Below, piece after piece: positions 43,108 to 52,478 of a stretch of DNA of 52,498 nucleotides. The translations under genes and the position numbers were made by a program. How positions within the stretch are numbered: the first letter of the stretch is position 1; every line of letters begins with the position of its first letter. The stretch is from an uncultured Eubacteriales bacterium (GTDB lineage: Bacteria > Bacillota > Clostridia > Oscillospirales > CAG-272): positions 1 through 52,498 of the forward strand of contig URHR01000005.1 in the NCBI GenBank assembly GCA_900547725.1, read 5' to 3'. Below the pieces are notes generated by a model. It ran no database searches and was not told the DNA's origin. It saw only the letters and a program-made list of their open reading frames with translations.

Positions 43108-44286
43108 TCAGAATTCGATGCGGATGCGCTGTACATAAGCGCCCGCGATGGCTTCCTCTACAAGGGCTTCAAAATTCAGTCGGTTCTGCTGTTCCAGAAC
43201 CTTGTCAAGCTCGGGGCGGGTTTTCGGGTGTTTCGGCGTAAAGACCGTGCAACAGTCCTCATACGGTTGAATCGAAGTCTCAAACGTTCCGATCTTCCGC
43301 GCCACGCGGATGATCTCCTCTTTATCCAACCCGATGCACGGGCGGAACACCGGCAGCGTGGTTGCGGGGTCGGTTACCCCGAGCGCCTGCATGGTCTGCG
43401 ACGCGACCTGCCCGAGGCTCTCCCCCGTGACCAGTCCCCCACAGCCGAGACTGTGCGCCAGTCGGTCGGCAATCGTCATCATATACCGCCGCAGAACCAG
43501 TGTGAAGTAATCCTCCTCACAGTTTTTGACCAGCAGTTCCTGAATATGCGTCAGCGACACGACGTGCAGGTTGATGCTCCCCGTATACTGCGCCATGATG
43601 CGCGCCAGTTCGAACACCTTTTCCCGTGCGCGTTCGCTCGTGTACGGGAAGGACTCGAAGTGAACTGCCTCAATCTCCACGCCGCGCTTGGCGATCATGT
43701 AGCCCGCCACGGGAGAATCGATTCCGCCCGAGAGCAGAAGCATGGCTTTGCCGTTTGTTCCCACAGGCAGTCCGCCCGCCGCGGGAAGCTGCCCCGCATG
43801 GATATAAGCACCGAGCTCGCGGATTTCCACGTGAACCGTAATTTCGGGGTCGTGGACATCCACTTTGATGCGCGGAACGACCGACAGAATTTCTCCGCCG
43901 ATCTCCCGTCCGATCTCCATGGAATCCAGAGGAAACCGCTTGTCCGAGCGTTTTGCCGCCACCTTGAAGCTCTTTTTGCCCTCCAGAAACTGCGGCACAT
44001 AGGAGCGCACCGTTTCGCGGATGGCGTCCATATTCTTTTCGCAGACCGCGCAACGGCTGATGCCGACAATGCCGAACACCTTCATTGCGGTTTCGAACAT
44101 CCCGTCGAGATCCGCCGCGTCGTCCTGCGGCTCGATGACAATGGTGCTCTGCGAACGCGTAATCAGGAACTTTCCGTAATGCTTCGCGCGGAAACGCAGG
44201 GTTTTGCAGAGCATATCCTCAAAATATTTCCGGTTCGCGCCCTTGAGGACGATCTCCCCGTACTTGCACAGCAGAATTTCTTTCAT
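43108..44286 (-). CDS. thiI: tRNA 4-thiouridine synthetase ThiI
   Basis: 392-residue enzyme that activates U8 of tRNA with ATP for sulfur transfer, and in some bacteria feeds thiamine thiazole synthesis. The ferredoxin-like and THUMP domains cover about residues 1-170; the PP-loop SGGIDS is at 186-191. There is no C-terminal rhodanese domain, as usual in Firmicutes, so a separate cysteine desulfurase delivers sulfur. ATG 44286 follows GGAGGATTGAC and lies one base after the DUF2007 stop. Confidence 0.93.
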   Translation of the reverse strand: MKEILLCKYGEIVLKGANRKYFEDMLCKTLRFRAKHYGKFLITRSQSTIVIEPQDDAADLDGMFETAMKVFGIVGISRCAVCEKNMDAIRETVRSYVPQFLEGKKSFKVAAKRSDKRFPLDSMEIGREIGGEILSVVPRIKVDVHDPEITVHVEIRELGAYIHAGQLPAAGGLPVGTNGKAMLLLSGGIDSPVAGYMIAKRGVEIEAVHFESFPYTSERAREKVFELARIMAQYTGSINLHVVSLTHIQELLVKNCEEDYFTLVLRRYMMTIADRLAHSLGCGGLVTGESLGQVASQTMQALGVTDPATTLPVFRPCIGLDKEEIIRVARKIGTFETSIQPYEDCCTVFTPKHPKTRPELDKVLEQQNRLNFEALVEEAIAGAYVQRIRIEF

Positions 44287-44287
44287 G

Positions 44288-44599
44288 TCAATCCTCCGCG
44301 TCCGGCTCTTCGTCCGCGCCGTTGTCATCCTCCACGGGCGTACCGTTGCGGTAAGCGTCCAGAACCGCCACAGCGTCATCGTATTTTTCCTCGGGCACTG
44401 AAATATCCGTTCCGTACATCGAGTAGCCCGCGATCACGCGCACCGCGCCGCCGCTTCCGCGATCCTTGGTGAGATACGGGATGCCCTCGTCCTCCAGAAT
44501 GCCGCAGACGATCGCCATCTCCGCGTCGTCATGCACCGTGGTGAGCAGCTTCATGCCCTCGTCCGTGCAGGCCTGATCCAGACCGAAAATCGAATCCAT
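44288..44599 (-). CDS. DUF2007-like small protein
   Basis: 103-residue acidic protein. The middle (LLTTVHDDAEMAIVCGILED then EGIPYLTKD) has the DUF2007 pattern of a ferredoxin-like fold that may sense a small ligand. A short acidic tail follows (DDNGADEEPDAED). Coupled to thiI behind it and 12 bases after the exonuclease gene. Function unknown. Confidence 0.72.
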   Translation of the reverse strand: MDSIFGLDQACTDEGMKLLTTVHDDAEMAIVCGILEDEGIPYLTKDRGSGGAVRVIAGYSMYGTDISVPEEKYDDAVAVLDAYRNGTPVEDDNGADEEPDAED

Positions 44600-44611
44600 C
44601 CTTCTTCCTCC

Positions 44612-45700
44612 TCAGTCCTCGTAATAGTGCGGGAAGAGCGCCTCCCAGACCTTCATGCACCCGATGGTATCGGCGATGGAGGTATGCGCCACGCCGTCCC
44701 ATGCAATGCCGAGGCACTGCATCGCGTCGCTCAGCGACGTGTGCGACAGTTCGGGGTGATGCTCCTGCATGAAGCGGCTGTACTCGGTCGCGGCGCAACG
44801 AACTTTTTTATGAAGCGCAGCGCGCTCCTCCTCGGTATCGTAAATCTTTTTGATATGGCTGAAATCGGTTGACACCCCATAGGCGATGAGGTTGTCCGCA
44901 TTTGCGAAAATCTCCTTGATCTGCGGGGTCAGCTCGGCAAGCGTTGGGGAACCGGCAACCATCTCGGGAGTGATGCCGTGAATCTTCTCGGTCTTTTTCC
45001 ATTTTTTGTTATGTACGGGGCGGACGTAGGTATCCATGATGACCTTTCCCGTTGCGTCCAGAATCGAGATGGAAATAATTTCGTCGTGATCGTAAACGCC
45101 CGTCAGTTCCAGATCGAAGAACAGAACCCGCTCGCGTTTCATGTGGTAGTAAGCGGCTCTGTGCGCGTCCCCTTCTCTTCGCCGCGCGGCAAGATCGCGC
45201 TCAAAGCAGGCTTTGCACAGCTTGCGCATATAGCGGACGTCCTTTCCGCACTCCACGCAAAGCCGCGGCTGGCGGGTTGCCTCCCGCTTGGAGAACAGAT
45301 AAACAATCTTTCCCTCTTTGCGCCGTGCGTAGGCAACCGGCTCGGCGGTGATATCGTAGTGCATCTGGGAGAGGCGTTCGGCGGTATAGTAGCCGAGCGC
45401 AGCCGCCCGTTTGATATTCAGTCTGCCGATCTCCTTGCCGGACTCCAGTGTGATCGGGTCTGTCAGCGGGAGCTTGCGCGGGCTGTACCAACTTTCGGGC
45501 GGAGCTTCCGAGACGCGCATGGGGTCATAGTAGTAAACCGAAGTTCCGTCCGGCAGTTCGGAATAAGCGACGGGATCTCCTTTCGGCATCAGGTGCATCC
45601 GGTCGAGCGTTTCCTGCGACAGGTATTTCCGCGTTTCCGCCTGATCGGGGCTGAGACAGGGAATCCCCTCGCCGGAACGGGTTTTGAACACTTCTTTCAA
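44612..45700 (-). CDS. DEDDh 3'-5' exonuclease with N-terminal zinc-ribbon-like region
   Basis: About 362 residues. The C-terminal third is a DEDDh exonuclease: FFDLELTG (Asp, Glu), STDFSHIKK (Asp), HTSIADT (His, Asp). Upstream is CVECGKDVRYMRKLCKAC, a likely zinc knuckle, and an uncharacterised domain with YYYDPMRVSEAPPESWY. A promoter ends so close to the ATG at 45772 that it would be leaderless; the TTG at 45700, after AAGAAAGG, is my preferred start, with 45772 the alternative (386 residues). First gene of the eight-gene core operon. It trims nucleic acid 3' ends; target unknown. Confidence 0.78.
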   Translation of the reverse strand: MKEVFKTRSGEGIPCLSPDQAETRKYLSQETLDRMHLMPKGDPVAYSELPDGTSVYYYDPMRVSEAPPESWYSPRKLPLTDPITLESGKEIGRLNIKRAAALGYYTAERLSQMHYDITAEPVAYARRKEGKIVYLFSKREATRQPRLCVECGKDVRYMRKLCKACFERDLAARRREGDAHRAAYYHMKRERVLFFDLELTGVYDHDEIISISILDATGKVIMDTYVRPVHNKKWKKTEKIHGITPEMVAGSPTLAELTPQIKEIFANADNLIAYGVSTDFSHIKKIYDTEEERAALHKKVRCAATEYSRFMQEHHPELSHTSLSDAMQCLGIAWDGVAHTSIADTIGCMKVWEALFPHYYED

Positions 45701-45780
45701 TGGGGTAACCGTACCTTTCTTATGACTTCGGCGCAGGAAATCGGAACGATTCCCAACGTCCAAAAAGAACATACCATAAA

Positions 45781-45809
45781 ATTATATCACATTTTTCCCC
45801 GCAATGCAA
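45781..45809 (-). promoter_or_regulatory. Promoter of the exonuclease-to-rnmV operon
   Basis: On the minus strand TTGCAT (45804-45809) and TATAAT (45781-45786) have a 17-base spacer. Transcription would begin near 45774. Confidence 0.7.
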
Positions 45810-45850
45810 GACCCCTGTGACGATTCCCTTCCTCTTTCCGCTTTTTTTTT

Positions 45851-46615
45851 TCAGTCTTTTTCTCCTTTTTTAGACAAAGAACTGATTTTGTTCTTATTTT
45901 CCGGGCGTTTTGCCTTCATTTCGCGCAGAATTGCAAGGGCGCGATCCAGTCCGCCGACCTCGTCGATGATGCCATACGCAACCGCTTCTTCCGCCTCCAG
46001 AATTGTCCCGCAGTCGGTTGCCATCTGGTCGGGGCGCATCATCAGTTCGTTGATCTTTTCCGCCTTTGCCCGTGAGTGCGAGCAAATGAAACGGACGATG
46101 CGATCCTGCATTTCCCGCATATAACGGAAGGACTGCTCCACCCCGATAATCATGCCGTTGACCCGAACGGGGTGCAGGGTCATGGTGGCGCTCGGCACGA
46201 TCAGCGAGCGCTTTGCCGCCGCCGCGAGCGGAACACCGATGGAATGACTGCCGCCCAGTACCAACGACACGCTGGGCTTTGTCATGGAAGCAATGATCTC
46301 CGCAATGGCAAGTCCCGCCTCCACATCCCCGCCCATGGTGTTGAGCATGACCAGAAGCCCGTCGATCCCGTCATCCTCTTCGATGGAAACAAGGAGCGGG
46401 ATGAGATGCTCGTATTTTGTCGCCTTCTGCCCGTCCGGCAACAGGTAGTGCCCCTCCACCTGCCCGATGACCGAGATGCACTGAAAATGTTCCCGCCGGT
46501 TCTCCGCAACCGCCGTTCCGTATCCGCAGATATCCGAGAGCGCCGCGTGGGTTCGCTCCTGCGCCGTTTCTGCCCGTTCCGGTTCTTTTCCGGTTTCTTT
46601 TTCCGTTTCTTCCAT
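45851..46615 (-). CDS. tepA: ClpP-like translocation-enhancing protease TepA
   Basis: 254-residue cytoplasmic serine protease of the ClpP fold, TepA group, thought to remove signal peptides or aid protein export. The Ser nucleophile is in GGSHSIG (Ser125), the His in TMTLHPV (His148). A charged N-terminal extension precedes the fold and a basic tail ends it. GGAGG precedes the ATG. Confidence 0.85.
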   Translation of the reverse strand: MEETEKETGKEPERAETAQERTHAALSDICGYGTAVAENRREHFQCISVIGQVEGHYLLPDGQKATKYEHLIPLLVSIEEDDGIDGLLVMLNTMGGDVEAGLAIAEIIASMTKPSVSLVLGGSHSIGVPLAAAAKRSLIVPSATMTLHPVRVNGMIIGVEQSFRYMREMQDRIVRFICSHSRAKAEKINELMMRPDQMATDCGTILEAEEAVAYGIIDEVGGLDRALAILREMKAKRPENKNKISSLSKKGEKD

Positions 46616-46699
46616 TTTTTCCTCCGCCTTTTGCGACTCTTTTATTATTATGAACAGAAAAAAGTTTGCTTATGTAAGCGAGATTATGAAAAAAAGGGC

Positions 46700-46728
46700 T
46701 TTACATTCGGGTCGAAAAATGGTATAAT
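46700..46728 (+). promoter_or_regulatory. Promoter of the pduL operon
   Basis: TTTACA (46700-46705) and TATAAT (46723-46728), 17-base spacer, with an AAGGAGG-like AAGGAAGG ahead of the ATG at 46800. Confidence 0.75.
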
Positions 46729-46799
46729 AAGTGTGTATGGGCTTTATGCCCGTGATTTCCTCTGTGTTCATAAAAACGTAAACAAGGAAGGTTTAAAAG

Positions 46800-47375
46800 A
46801 TGGAAAACAAGGTTTTGGTTGAAACCTCCGCGCGCCATATCCACCTGACCGCAGAAGCGGTTGAGGTGCTTTACGGCAAGGGCGCGGAACTGACCGTCAG
46901 AAAGCCGCTGAGCCAGCCCGGGCAGTTTGCCGCCGGAAACGACAAGATTACGCTTGTCGGTCCGAAGGGAACGCTCGCTGTCAGCGTGTTGGGTCCGTGC
47001 AGAAGCGCAAATCAGGTCGAGCTGTCCTACACCGACATGCGGGCGCTGGGTCTGCGTGACGTACCGGTGAGAGAGAGCGGCGACCTTGCGGGAACACCCG
47101 GCTTGAAAATGGTCGGTCCTGCGGGCGAGATTGAGCTGACCGAAGGCGTCATCATCGCAAAGCGGCACATTCATTTCAGCCCCGCCGACGCAGAAGCGTT
47201 CGGTGTGAAGGACAAGCAGGTTGTCAGCGTGAAAATGCTGACCGACCGCCCCGTGATCTTTGAGGACGTGGTTTGCCGCGTCAGCCCGAGCTACGCGCTT
47301 GCAATGCACATCGACACCGATGAGTGCAACGCCGCCGCCGCGTTCGGAACTGTTTACGGCGAAGTCATCCTCTGA
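46800..47375 (+). CDS. pduL: Phosphate propanoyltransferase (PduL)
   Basis: 191-residue enzyme that swaps CoA and phosphate on short acyl groups (acetyl- or propanoyl-CoA), feeding ATP formation with acetate kinase. Two zinc-binding repeats are seen: RHIHLT (12-17) and KRHIHFSP in the second half, plus HIDTDECNAA near the C-terminus. No shell-protein targeting peptide or microcompartment genes are nearby, so a housekeeping fermentative role is likely. First gene of a three-gene operon. Confidence 0.93.
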   Translation: MENKVLVETSARHIHLTAEAVEVLYGKGAELTVRKPLSQPGQFAAGNDKITLVGPKGTLAVSVLGPCRSANQVELSYTDMRALGLRDVPVRESGDLAGTPGLKMVGPAGEIELTEGVIIAKRHIHFSPADAEAFGVKDKQVVSVKMLTDRPVIFEDVVCRVSPSYALAMHIDTDECNAAAAFGTVYGEVIL

Positions 47376-47407
47376 TTTTCCGCTATCAATAAAAAGGAGA
47401 TAAAACA

Positions 47408-48133
47408 ATGAGCAACGTCAGTGAATGCCCTTACGCAATGAGTGCAGAAGTTCAGCACCAGTGCAAGGTCACAAAGGGCTGTGACCACGGTCCGGCTCCC
47501 CTGCCCGAAGAAGGCAAGTGGATTCAGGCAAAACAGATCACCGATATTTCGGGTTACACCCACGGTATCGGTTGGTGCGCGCCGCAGCAGGGCGCCTGCA
47601 AACTCTCGCTGAACATCAAGAACGGCGTGATTGAAGAGGCGCTTGTGGAAACCGTCGGCTGCTCGGGTATGACCCACTCTGCGGCTATGGCGGCGGAGAT
47701 TCTGCCCGGCAAGACCATTCTGGAAGCGCTGAACACCGACCTTGTGTGCGACGCAATCAACACCGCAATGCGCGAGCTGTTCCTGCAGATCGTCTACGGC
47801 AGAAGCCAGTCGGCGTTCTCCGAGGGCGGTCTGGTCATCGGCGCGGGCATGGAAGATCTCGGCAAGGGCGCGCGCTCCATGGTTGGCACGATGTACGGCA
47901 CCCGGGAAAAGGGCGTCCGTTACCTCGAAATGACCGAGGGCTACTGCACGCGGATGGCACTGGACGCGAACAACGAAGTCATCGGCTATGAGTTCGTGTC
48001 GCTGGGCAAAATGACCGACTTCATCAAGAAGGGCATGGAGCCGAACGAAGCCTACAAGAAGGCGATGGGTCACTACGGTCGTTTCAATCCCGAGGACGGT
48101 GCTGTGAAGTACATCGATCCCCGCAAGGACTAA
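47408..48133 (+). CDS. NifU-like Fe-S scaffold-domain protein
   Basis: 241-residue protein with an IscU/NifU N-terminal-like domain. Cys57 (GIGWCAP), Cys64 and Cys85 (ETVGCSGMTHSAA) are candidate ligands. It follows pduL by 32 bases and precedes the GGGtGRT gene by 14. The pairing of these two proteins is common in Clostridia; they may build or carry a metal cluster together. The exact job is not established. Confidence 0.78.
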   Translation: MSNVSECPYAMSAEVQHQCKVTKGCDHGPAPLPEEGKWIQAKQITDISGYTHGIGWCAPQQGACKLSLNIKNGVIEEALVETVGCSGMTHSAAMAAEILPGKTILEALNTDLVCDAINTAMRELFLQIVYGRSQSAFSEGGLVIGAGMEDLGKGARSMVGTMYGTREKGVRYLEMTEGYCTRMALDANNEVIGYEFVSLGKMTDFIKKGMEPNEAYKKAMGHYGRFNPEDGAVKYIDPRKD

Positions 48134-48147
48134 GGAGGTAGAACCAA

Positions 48148-49158
48148 ATGGCACAGTTTGAAGGATATGAGAGACGCGAGGCAAAGATTCTCGGCGTTCT
48201 GAAGGAATACGGCATTTCGTCCATCGACGAATGCAAGGACATCTGCGACAAGAAGGGCGTTGACGCTTACACCATCGTCCAGGAGACCCAGCCGATCTGC
48301 TTTGAAAACGCAAAGTGGGCTTACACGGTCGGCGCGGCGATCGCCATCAAAGAGGCGGAGCGCACGGGTGACAAGAGCGCGGCTACGGCGGCGGCAAACA
48401 TCGGTATCGGTCTGCAGAGCTTCTGCATCCCCGGCTCGGTTGCGGAGAACCGCAAGGTCGGTCTGGGACACGGCAACCTCGGCAAAATGCTTCTCTCCGA
48501 GGAGACCGAGTGCTTCTGCTTCCTCGCGGGACACGAGTCCTTTGCGGCGGCAGAGGGCGCGATCAAGATCGCGCTGAATGCGAACAAGGTGCGCAAGAAG
48601 CCCCTGCGCGTGATTCTGAACGGTCTTGGCAAGGATGCGGCTTACATCATCTCCCGCATCAACGGTTTCACCTACTGCAAGACCGAGTTCGACCCCTACA
48701 CCGAGACGGTCAAGGTCGTGGAGACCAAGGCGTTCTCGAACGGTCCTCGCGCGGCGGTCAAGTGCTACGGTGCGGACAACGTTCCAGAGGGCGTTGCGAT
48801 CATGAAGCTGGAGAACGTCGGCGTTTCGATTACCGGTAACTCCACCAACCCCACCAGATTCCAGCATCCAGTTGCCGGCACATACAAGAAGTGGTGCGTT
48901 GAGAACGGCGTGAAGTACTTCTCCGTCGCATCGGGCGGAGGAACGGGCCGTACCCTGCATCCCGACAACATGGCTGCAGGTCCTTCTTCCTACGGTATGA
49001 CCGACACGATGGGCAGAATGCATTCCGACGCGCAGTTCGCAGGTTCTTCCTCCGTTCCCGCGCACGTCGAAATGATGGGTCTGATCGGTGCCGGCAACAA
49101 CCCGATGGTCGGTATGACCGTCGCCTGCGCTGTTGCTGCTTCCCAGGCCAACGCTTGA
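48148..49158 (+). CDS. GGGtGRT family protein
   Basis: 336-residue protein named for its motif ASGGGTGRTLHP (about residue 268-279). Other conserved parts are CFLAGHESFAAAEGAI and STNPTRFQHPVAGTYK. The family is of unknown function, linked to NifU-like partners. GGAGG precedes the ATG. Codons are strongly biased, suggesting high expression. It ends the operon at a strong terminator. Confidence 0.85.
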   Translation: MAQFEGYERREAKILGVLKEYGISSIDECKDICDKKGVDAYTIVQETQPICFENAKWAYTVGAAIAIKEAERTGDKSAATAAANIGIGLQSFCIPGSVAENRKVGLGHGNLGKMLLSEETECFCFLAGHESFAAAEGAIKIALNANKVRKKPLRVILNGLGKDAAYIISRINGFTYCKTEFDPYTETVKVVETKAFSNGPRAAVKCYGADNVPEGVAIMKLENVGVSITGNSTNPTRFQHPVAGTYKKWCVENGVKYFSVASGGGTGRTLHPDNMAAGPSSYGMTDTMGRMHSDAQFAGSSSVPAHVEMMGLIGAGNNPMVGMTVACAVAASQANA

Positions 49159-49184
49159 TTTGAACTGAATCATTAGGCTTTTCG

Positions 49185-49218
49185 CCGCCCGCTCCGCCAT
49201 GGAGCGGGCGGTTTTTTT
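49185..49218 (+). terminator. Strong rho-independent terminator
   Basis: An 11-base stem CCGCCCGCTCC with its complement, loop GCCAT, followed by seven Ts, after the GGGtGRT gene. Confidence 0.92.
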
Positions 49219-49254
49219 GTGTGCGGCAAAACAGCGCCTTTTTTGCCTTTTCCC

Positions 49255-49283
49255 TTGCTTTACGTCACATCTTGCTCTATAAT
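49255..49283 (+). promoter_or_regulatory. Promoter of the DivIVA-like gene
   Basis: TTGCTT (49255-49260) and TATAAT (49278-49283), 17-base spacer, 41 bases before the ATG at 49325. Confidence 0.65.
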
Positions 49284-49324
49284 AAAATGGAGTATATGTA
49301 AATTTTAGTTGGGAGTAGTTACCA

Positions 49325-50680
49325 ATGCCCAAAATCGACATCGACAATTACATAGAGCAGAGCGGCATGCGCAAGGCGCGCTTTGGCGGCTATGAGCCGG
49401 AGGACGTGCATCAGGCCATGGAGGACCTCTGCGCCGATTATGAGCAGCACCTGACCGCCATGACGTCGGAGCTGCGCACGCTCCGGCAGGAGAACGACGC
49501 CCTGCGCCGCCACGCACAGGGACTGGTCATGCAGAACCAGACCCTCTCGACCCAGAACGCCACGCTGGCCGGGCAGGTGGATAAGCTGCAAAGCTACCGC
49601 GCCAATCTCGAAACGCAGTTCTCCACCGTGAAGGAGCGCAGCCATTCGCTGACGAACCAGGTCGATATGCTGCGCCTGAAAAACAGCGACCTGACGCGGG
49701 AAAATAAGGAGCTGACCGAGCGCTGCGAGGAGGCAAACTCCGCGCTGCGCGTCAAGGGCCGCGCCCATGACCAGGCCCGCCAGCAGGTCATCGCGGACCG
49801 TGATAAGGTCATTGCCGACGCCGAGGCCGAGGCTGCGCGCATCCGCCAGCAGGCCCGGGACGATGCGGACCAAATTTTGAAGGACACGAACCTCAAGGCC
49901 GAAGCCATCGACCAGCTTGCGCGTGAGCAGGCCATTGCCCAGGCCCGCAAGATGGTGCAGTCCGCCACCGACGAAACGCGCGAGATCCAGAACGCCCACC
50001 GTCTGCGGCTGCAGGATCTAAAGAGCCGTATCTCGGAGATGGAAAAGACCCGCGGCGAGATGATGGACTATCTGGCAAAAATGATCGAGGAACTGCAAAA
50101 AACGCAGGAGTACGCCAGCCAGAACGCCCCGCTGGTCCCCCATAAGGAGGAGCTGGCCGAGGCGGATGCCGAACCGCGGCTGGATCTGTCGGCCAACAAG
50201 GTCGATGCAGCGGCATCTGCGCTGCGCGGCAGCGAGGAAGCTCCCGCGGAGGAGCCGCCCGCCCCGGACGCGAACCGCGTTGTAGCGCCCGGCCTGGACG
50301 ACGAGGAGCCGCGGACGAACACGGTCGTCACGCCGTCGCCGGATTATTTTGACACCACCCCAAACCCCCAGCCCGGCGACGCCCATGAGGAAGTGGAGAT
50401 TCCCGGCGCGATCTTCTCCTACCCGATCCTGCGCCAGCAGGGAGAGCCGATTCTGGACGAGGGCACGCCGCCCCCGCCCACCCCGCACCGCCCCCTGATG
50501 CCAAGCATCACGCTGGCCGACGAGGACGACGAGGAGAGCGGCAGTGTGGTCCCCGCGCCGATGACCCGCCCGACGGCCCCGGCGGCCCCCGCCCCGCAAA
50601 AAACCGCAAAGGCCCAAACGAAGCGCCGCCGCAAGGCCATCATGGCGCTGCGCGCCCTGCATAGAAAAATCGGTGATTGA
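49325..50680 (+). CDS. DivIVA-like coiled-coil protein
   Basis: 451-residue protein. The N-terminal residues ARFGGYEPEDVHQAMEDL match the start of DivIVA-type proteins, which mark curved membrane at poles and division sites. A long coiled coil follows (about 35-275, with repeating charged heptads), then an acidic and proline-rich region and a basic C-terminus (KRRRKAIMALRALHRK) that may bind membrane or DNA. The next gene follows at 50701, so they are probably one operon. GGGAG lies ten bases before the start. Confidence 0.75.
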   Translation: MPKIDIDNYIEQSGMRKARFGGYEPEDVHQAMEDLCADYEQHLTAMTSELRTLRQENDALRRHAQGLVMQNQTLSTQNATLAGQVDKLQSYRANLETQFSTVKERSHSLTNQVDMLRLKNSDLTRENKELTERCEEANSALRVKGRAHDQARQQVIADRDKVIADAEAEAARIRQQARDDADQILKDTNLKAEAIDQLAREQAIAQARKMVQSATDETREIQNAHRLRLQDLKSRISEMEKTRGEMMDYLAKMIEELQKTQEYASQNAPLVPHKEELAEADAEPRLDLSANKVDAAASALRGSEEAPAEEPPAPDANRVVAPGLDDEEPRTNTVVTPSPDYFDTTPNPQPGDAHEEVEIPGAIFSYPILRQQGEPILDEGTPPPPTPHRPLMPSITLADEDDEESGSVVPAPMTRPTAPAAPAPQKTAKAQTKRRRKAIMALRALHRKIGD

Positions 50681-50700
50681 CCACACGAGGGGAGGACCCC

Positions 50701-52422
50701 ATGAGACAGCATAAACTCTGGCTCTGCACGCTGCTGGTGCTGCTGCTGGCAGCGCTGGGCGCGTTCGGCGTGGCGGCGGAAACTACCGTCGGCATGTCGG
50801 GCGCGGGCAGCTTCAAGATGGAGCAGGTCTATGTCAATGTGCCGGAGCTGGACGTCTACTTTTACGCATTGGACGGGGACGGCAACTCCTACTCACCCAT
50901 CAAGGTGCAGGCGGCAGGCCCGGAGCTGACGCTCGGGGACCGCAGGCTGGAGGTCCGCTCTGTGGCGGCGGCTAGTGACCCGATCTGCTACATTCTGGCG
51001 CTGGACAACAGCAAAAGCATCGCACCATCGGAGTTTTATACGATGCTCGGCGGAGTGCGCAAGCTCATCAACGCGATGGGCGACGATGACCAGCTGATGC
51101 TGTACACGACGGCAGGCAGTACCGAGTGCGTGCTGCCGGCAACGTCGGACAAGAACCTGATGTACAAGACGCTGGGCAGCATCAAGCAGGTCGAGGGCAG
51201 CATGGACACGGCCCGGCTGATTTCGGCGGTCTACAGTGAGCTGCAAAGCGACTATCAGGCGCTGGCCCCCCGCAAGGCGGCCATGATCGTGACCGACGCC
51301 GGGCAGGTGCTGACGAATATGACCCTGTTTGCAACGCTGGCCAGCGACGTGAGCAATCAGATCGGTATGGCGGCGTACATCTACCTGATGACCGACAGGC
51401 CGGGCGCGTTTGAGACGCTGGAAAGCGCCGCCGACGGCAGGCTGGTTTTGTGCGAAGCCTCGACACTGGGCGACGAGCTGAAGAAAAAGCAGGAATACCT
51501 CGCCACAGCGCTGGAAATCAAGACCGAGGTGCCCGAAAGCCTCTACGGTGAGCGCCTCGAAACACTGACGCTGGCCATGCCGCAGCTGGGCAGCGCCATC
51601 AGGAGCAGCCAGACCGTCTACATGGGCTACCGTCTGGCCAAGCCCCAGGTGACGAAGGTCGAAACGCTGCGCCGCGACAAGCTGCGCCTGACCTTCAACC
51701 AGCCCATCAACGAGAACGCGAACAAACCGCAGCTTTATGAGGTGCGGAGCAAAGATATATGGAACTGGCGCGTGCAGGTCAAATCCGTGACGATCAGCGA
51801 GGATGCCCGCACGGCGGAGCTGGAAATCGAGCCGCTCTACAAAGGCGACTACACGGTAGCGCTGAACCGGGTGTCCGGCAAGATGAGCGCGGCCAACGTC
51901 AGCAGCAGCCGCGACACGGCCACGTTCAAGGTATTCGTCTGGCCGCGGGACAGAGCCTTTTATTTTGCCCGGTTCCGGGTGCCGCTGCTGATTGCGGCGG
52001 TGCTGCTGCTGGTGCTGCTGGGCAGTTGGTGGGGCGTGCGACGCCGGGACCGCGCCGCCGAGCAGGAGGCCGAGGCCGAGCATCTGCTGGCCGGTGCGGG
52101 GGAACCGAACGCCTTGCCCCGCCGCTGGGTCACGCTGTTCTGGAGCCAGCGCTCCTCGATTGCCGAGAGCCGCTGGGCCGGCATGGTGGAAAGCAGCTTG
52201 ATTATCGGCAGCGACGCCGCGCAGTGTGACCTCTGTCTGCCGGACCGCAAGGTCTCCCCGCAGCATTGTGTGTTGGCCGCACAGGGGGACGCGCTGCTCG
52301 TGCAGCCGCTCTCTGACCGGGCCAAGGTCTACGTCAACGGTGAGCGCATCGACGGCGAGCACCGTTTGCAGAACAATGATACGCTGCGGATCGGCAAGAC
52401 TACGGTCAGGCTGGTGCTGTGA
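50701..52422 (+). CDS. Membrane protein with extracellular vWA domain and cytoplasmic FHA domain
   Basis: 573-residue type I membrane protein. Signal peptide (KLWLCTLLVLLLAALGAFG), then an outer vWA domain with MIDAS motif DNSKS (about 97-105), a beta-rich stalk with VETLRRDKLRLTFNQPI, a transmembrane helix (about 425-445, PLLIAAVLLLVLLGSWW), and a cytoplasmic FHA domain (about 496-573, IIGSDAAQCDLCLPDRKVSP and VYVNGERIDG). FHA domains read phosphothreonine, so this could link outside adhesion or force to an inner Ser/Thr-kinase signal. ATG 50701 follows GAGGGGAGGACCCC; an upstream start at 50677 overlaps the DivIVA-like gene. Confidence 0.82.
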   Translation: MRQHKLWLCTLLVLLLAALGAFGVAAETTVGMSGAGSFKMEQVYVNVPELDVYFYALDGDGNSYSPIKVQAAGPELTLGDRRLEVRSVAAASDPICYILALDNSKSIAPSEFYTMLGGVRKLINAMGDDDQLMLYTTAGSTECVLPATSDKNLMYKTLGSIKQVEGSMDTARLISAVYSELQSDYQALAPRKAAMIVTDAGQVLTNMTLFATLASDVSNQIGMAAYIYLMTDRPGAFETLESAADGRLVLCEASTLGDELKKKQEYLATALEIKTEVPESLYGERLETLTLAMPQLGSAIRSSQTVYMGYRLAKPQVTKVETLRRDKLRLTFNQPINENANKPQLYEVRSKDIWNWRVQVKSVTISEDARTAELEIEPLYKGDYTVALNRVSGKMSAANVSSSRDTATFKVFVWPRDRAFYFARFRVPLLIAAVLLLVLLGSWWGVRRRDRAAEQEAEAEHLLAGAGEPNALPRRWVTLFWSQRSSIAESRWAGMVESSLIIGSDAAQCDLCLPDRKVSPQHCVLAAQGDALLVQPLSDRAKVYVNGERIDGEHRLQNNDTLRIGKTTVRLVL

Positions 52423-52448
52423 GAGGAACGGCAGTCTCCCGGAAGGTT

Positions 52449-52478
52449 GTTCTTTCTTTTGGCAGCAAAAGAAAGAAC
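52449..52478. repeat. Perfect stem-loop at the window end
   Basis: A 13-base perfect stem (GTTCTTTCTTTTG with its complement, loop GCAG) after the FHA gene. It resembles dispersed palindromes in gut Clostridia and may act as a terminator without a T run. Confidence 0.5.
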
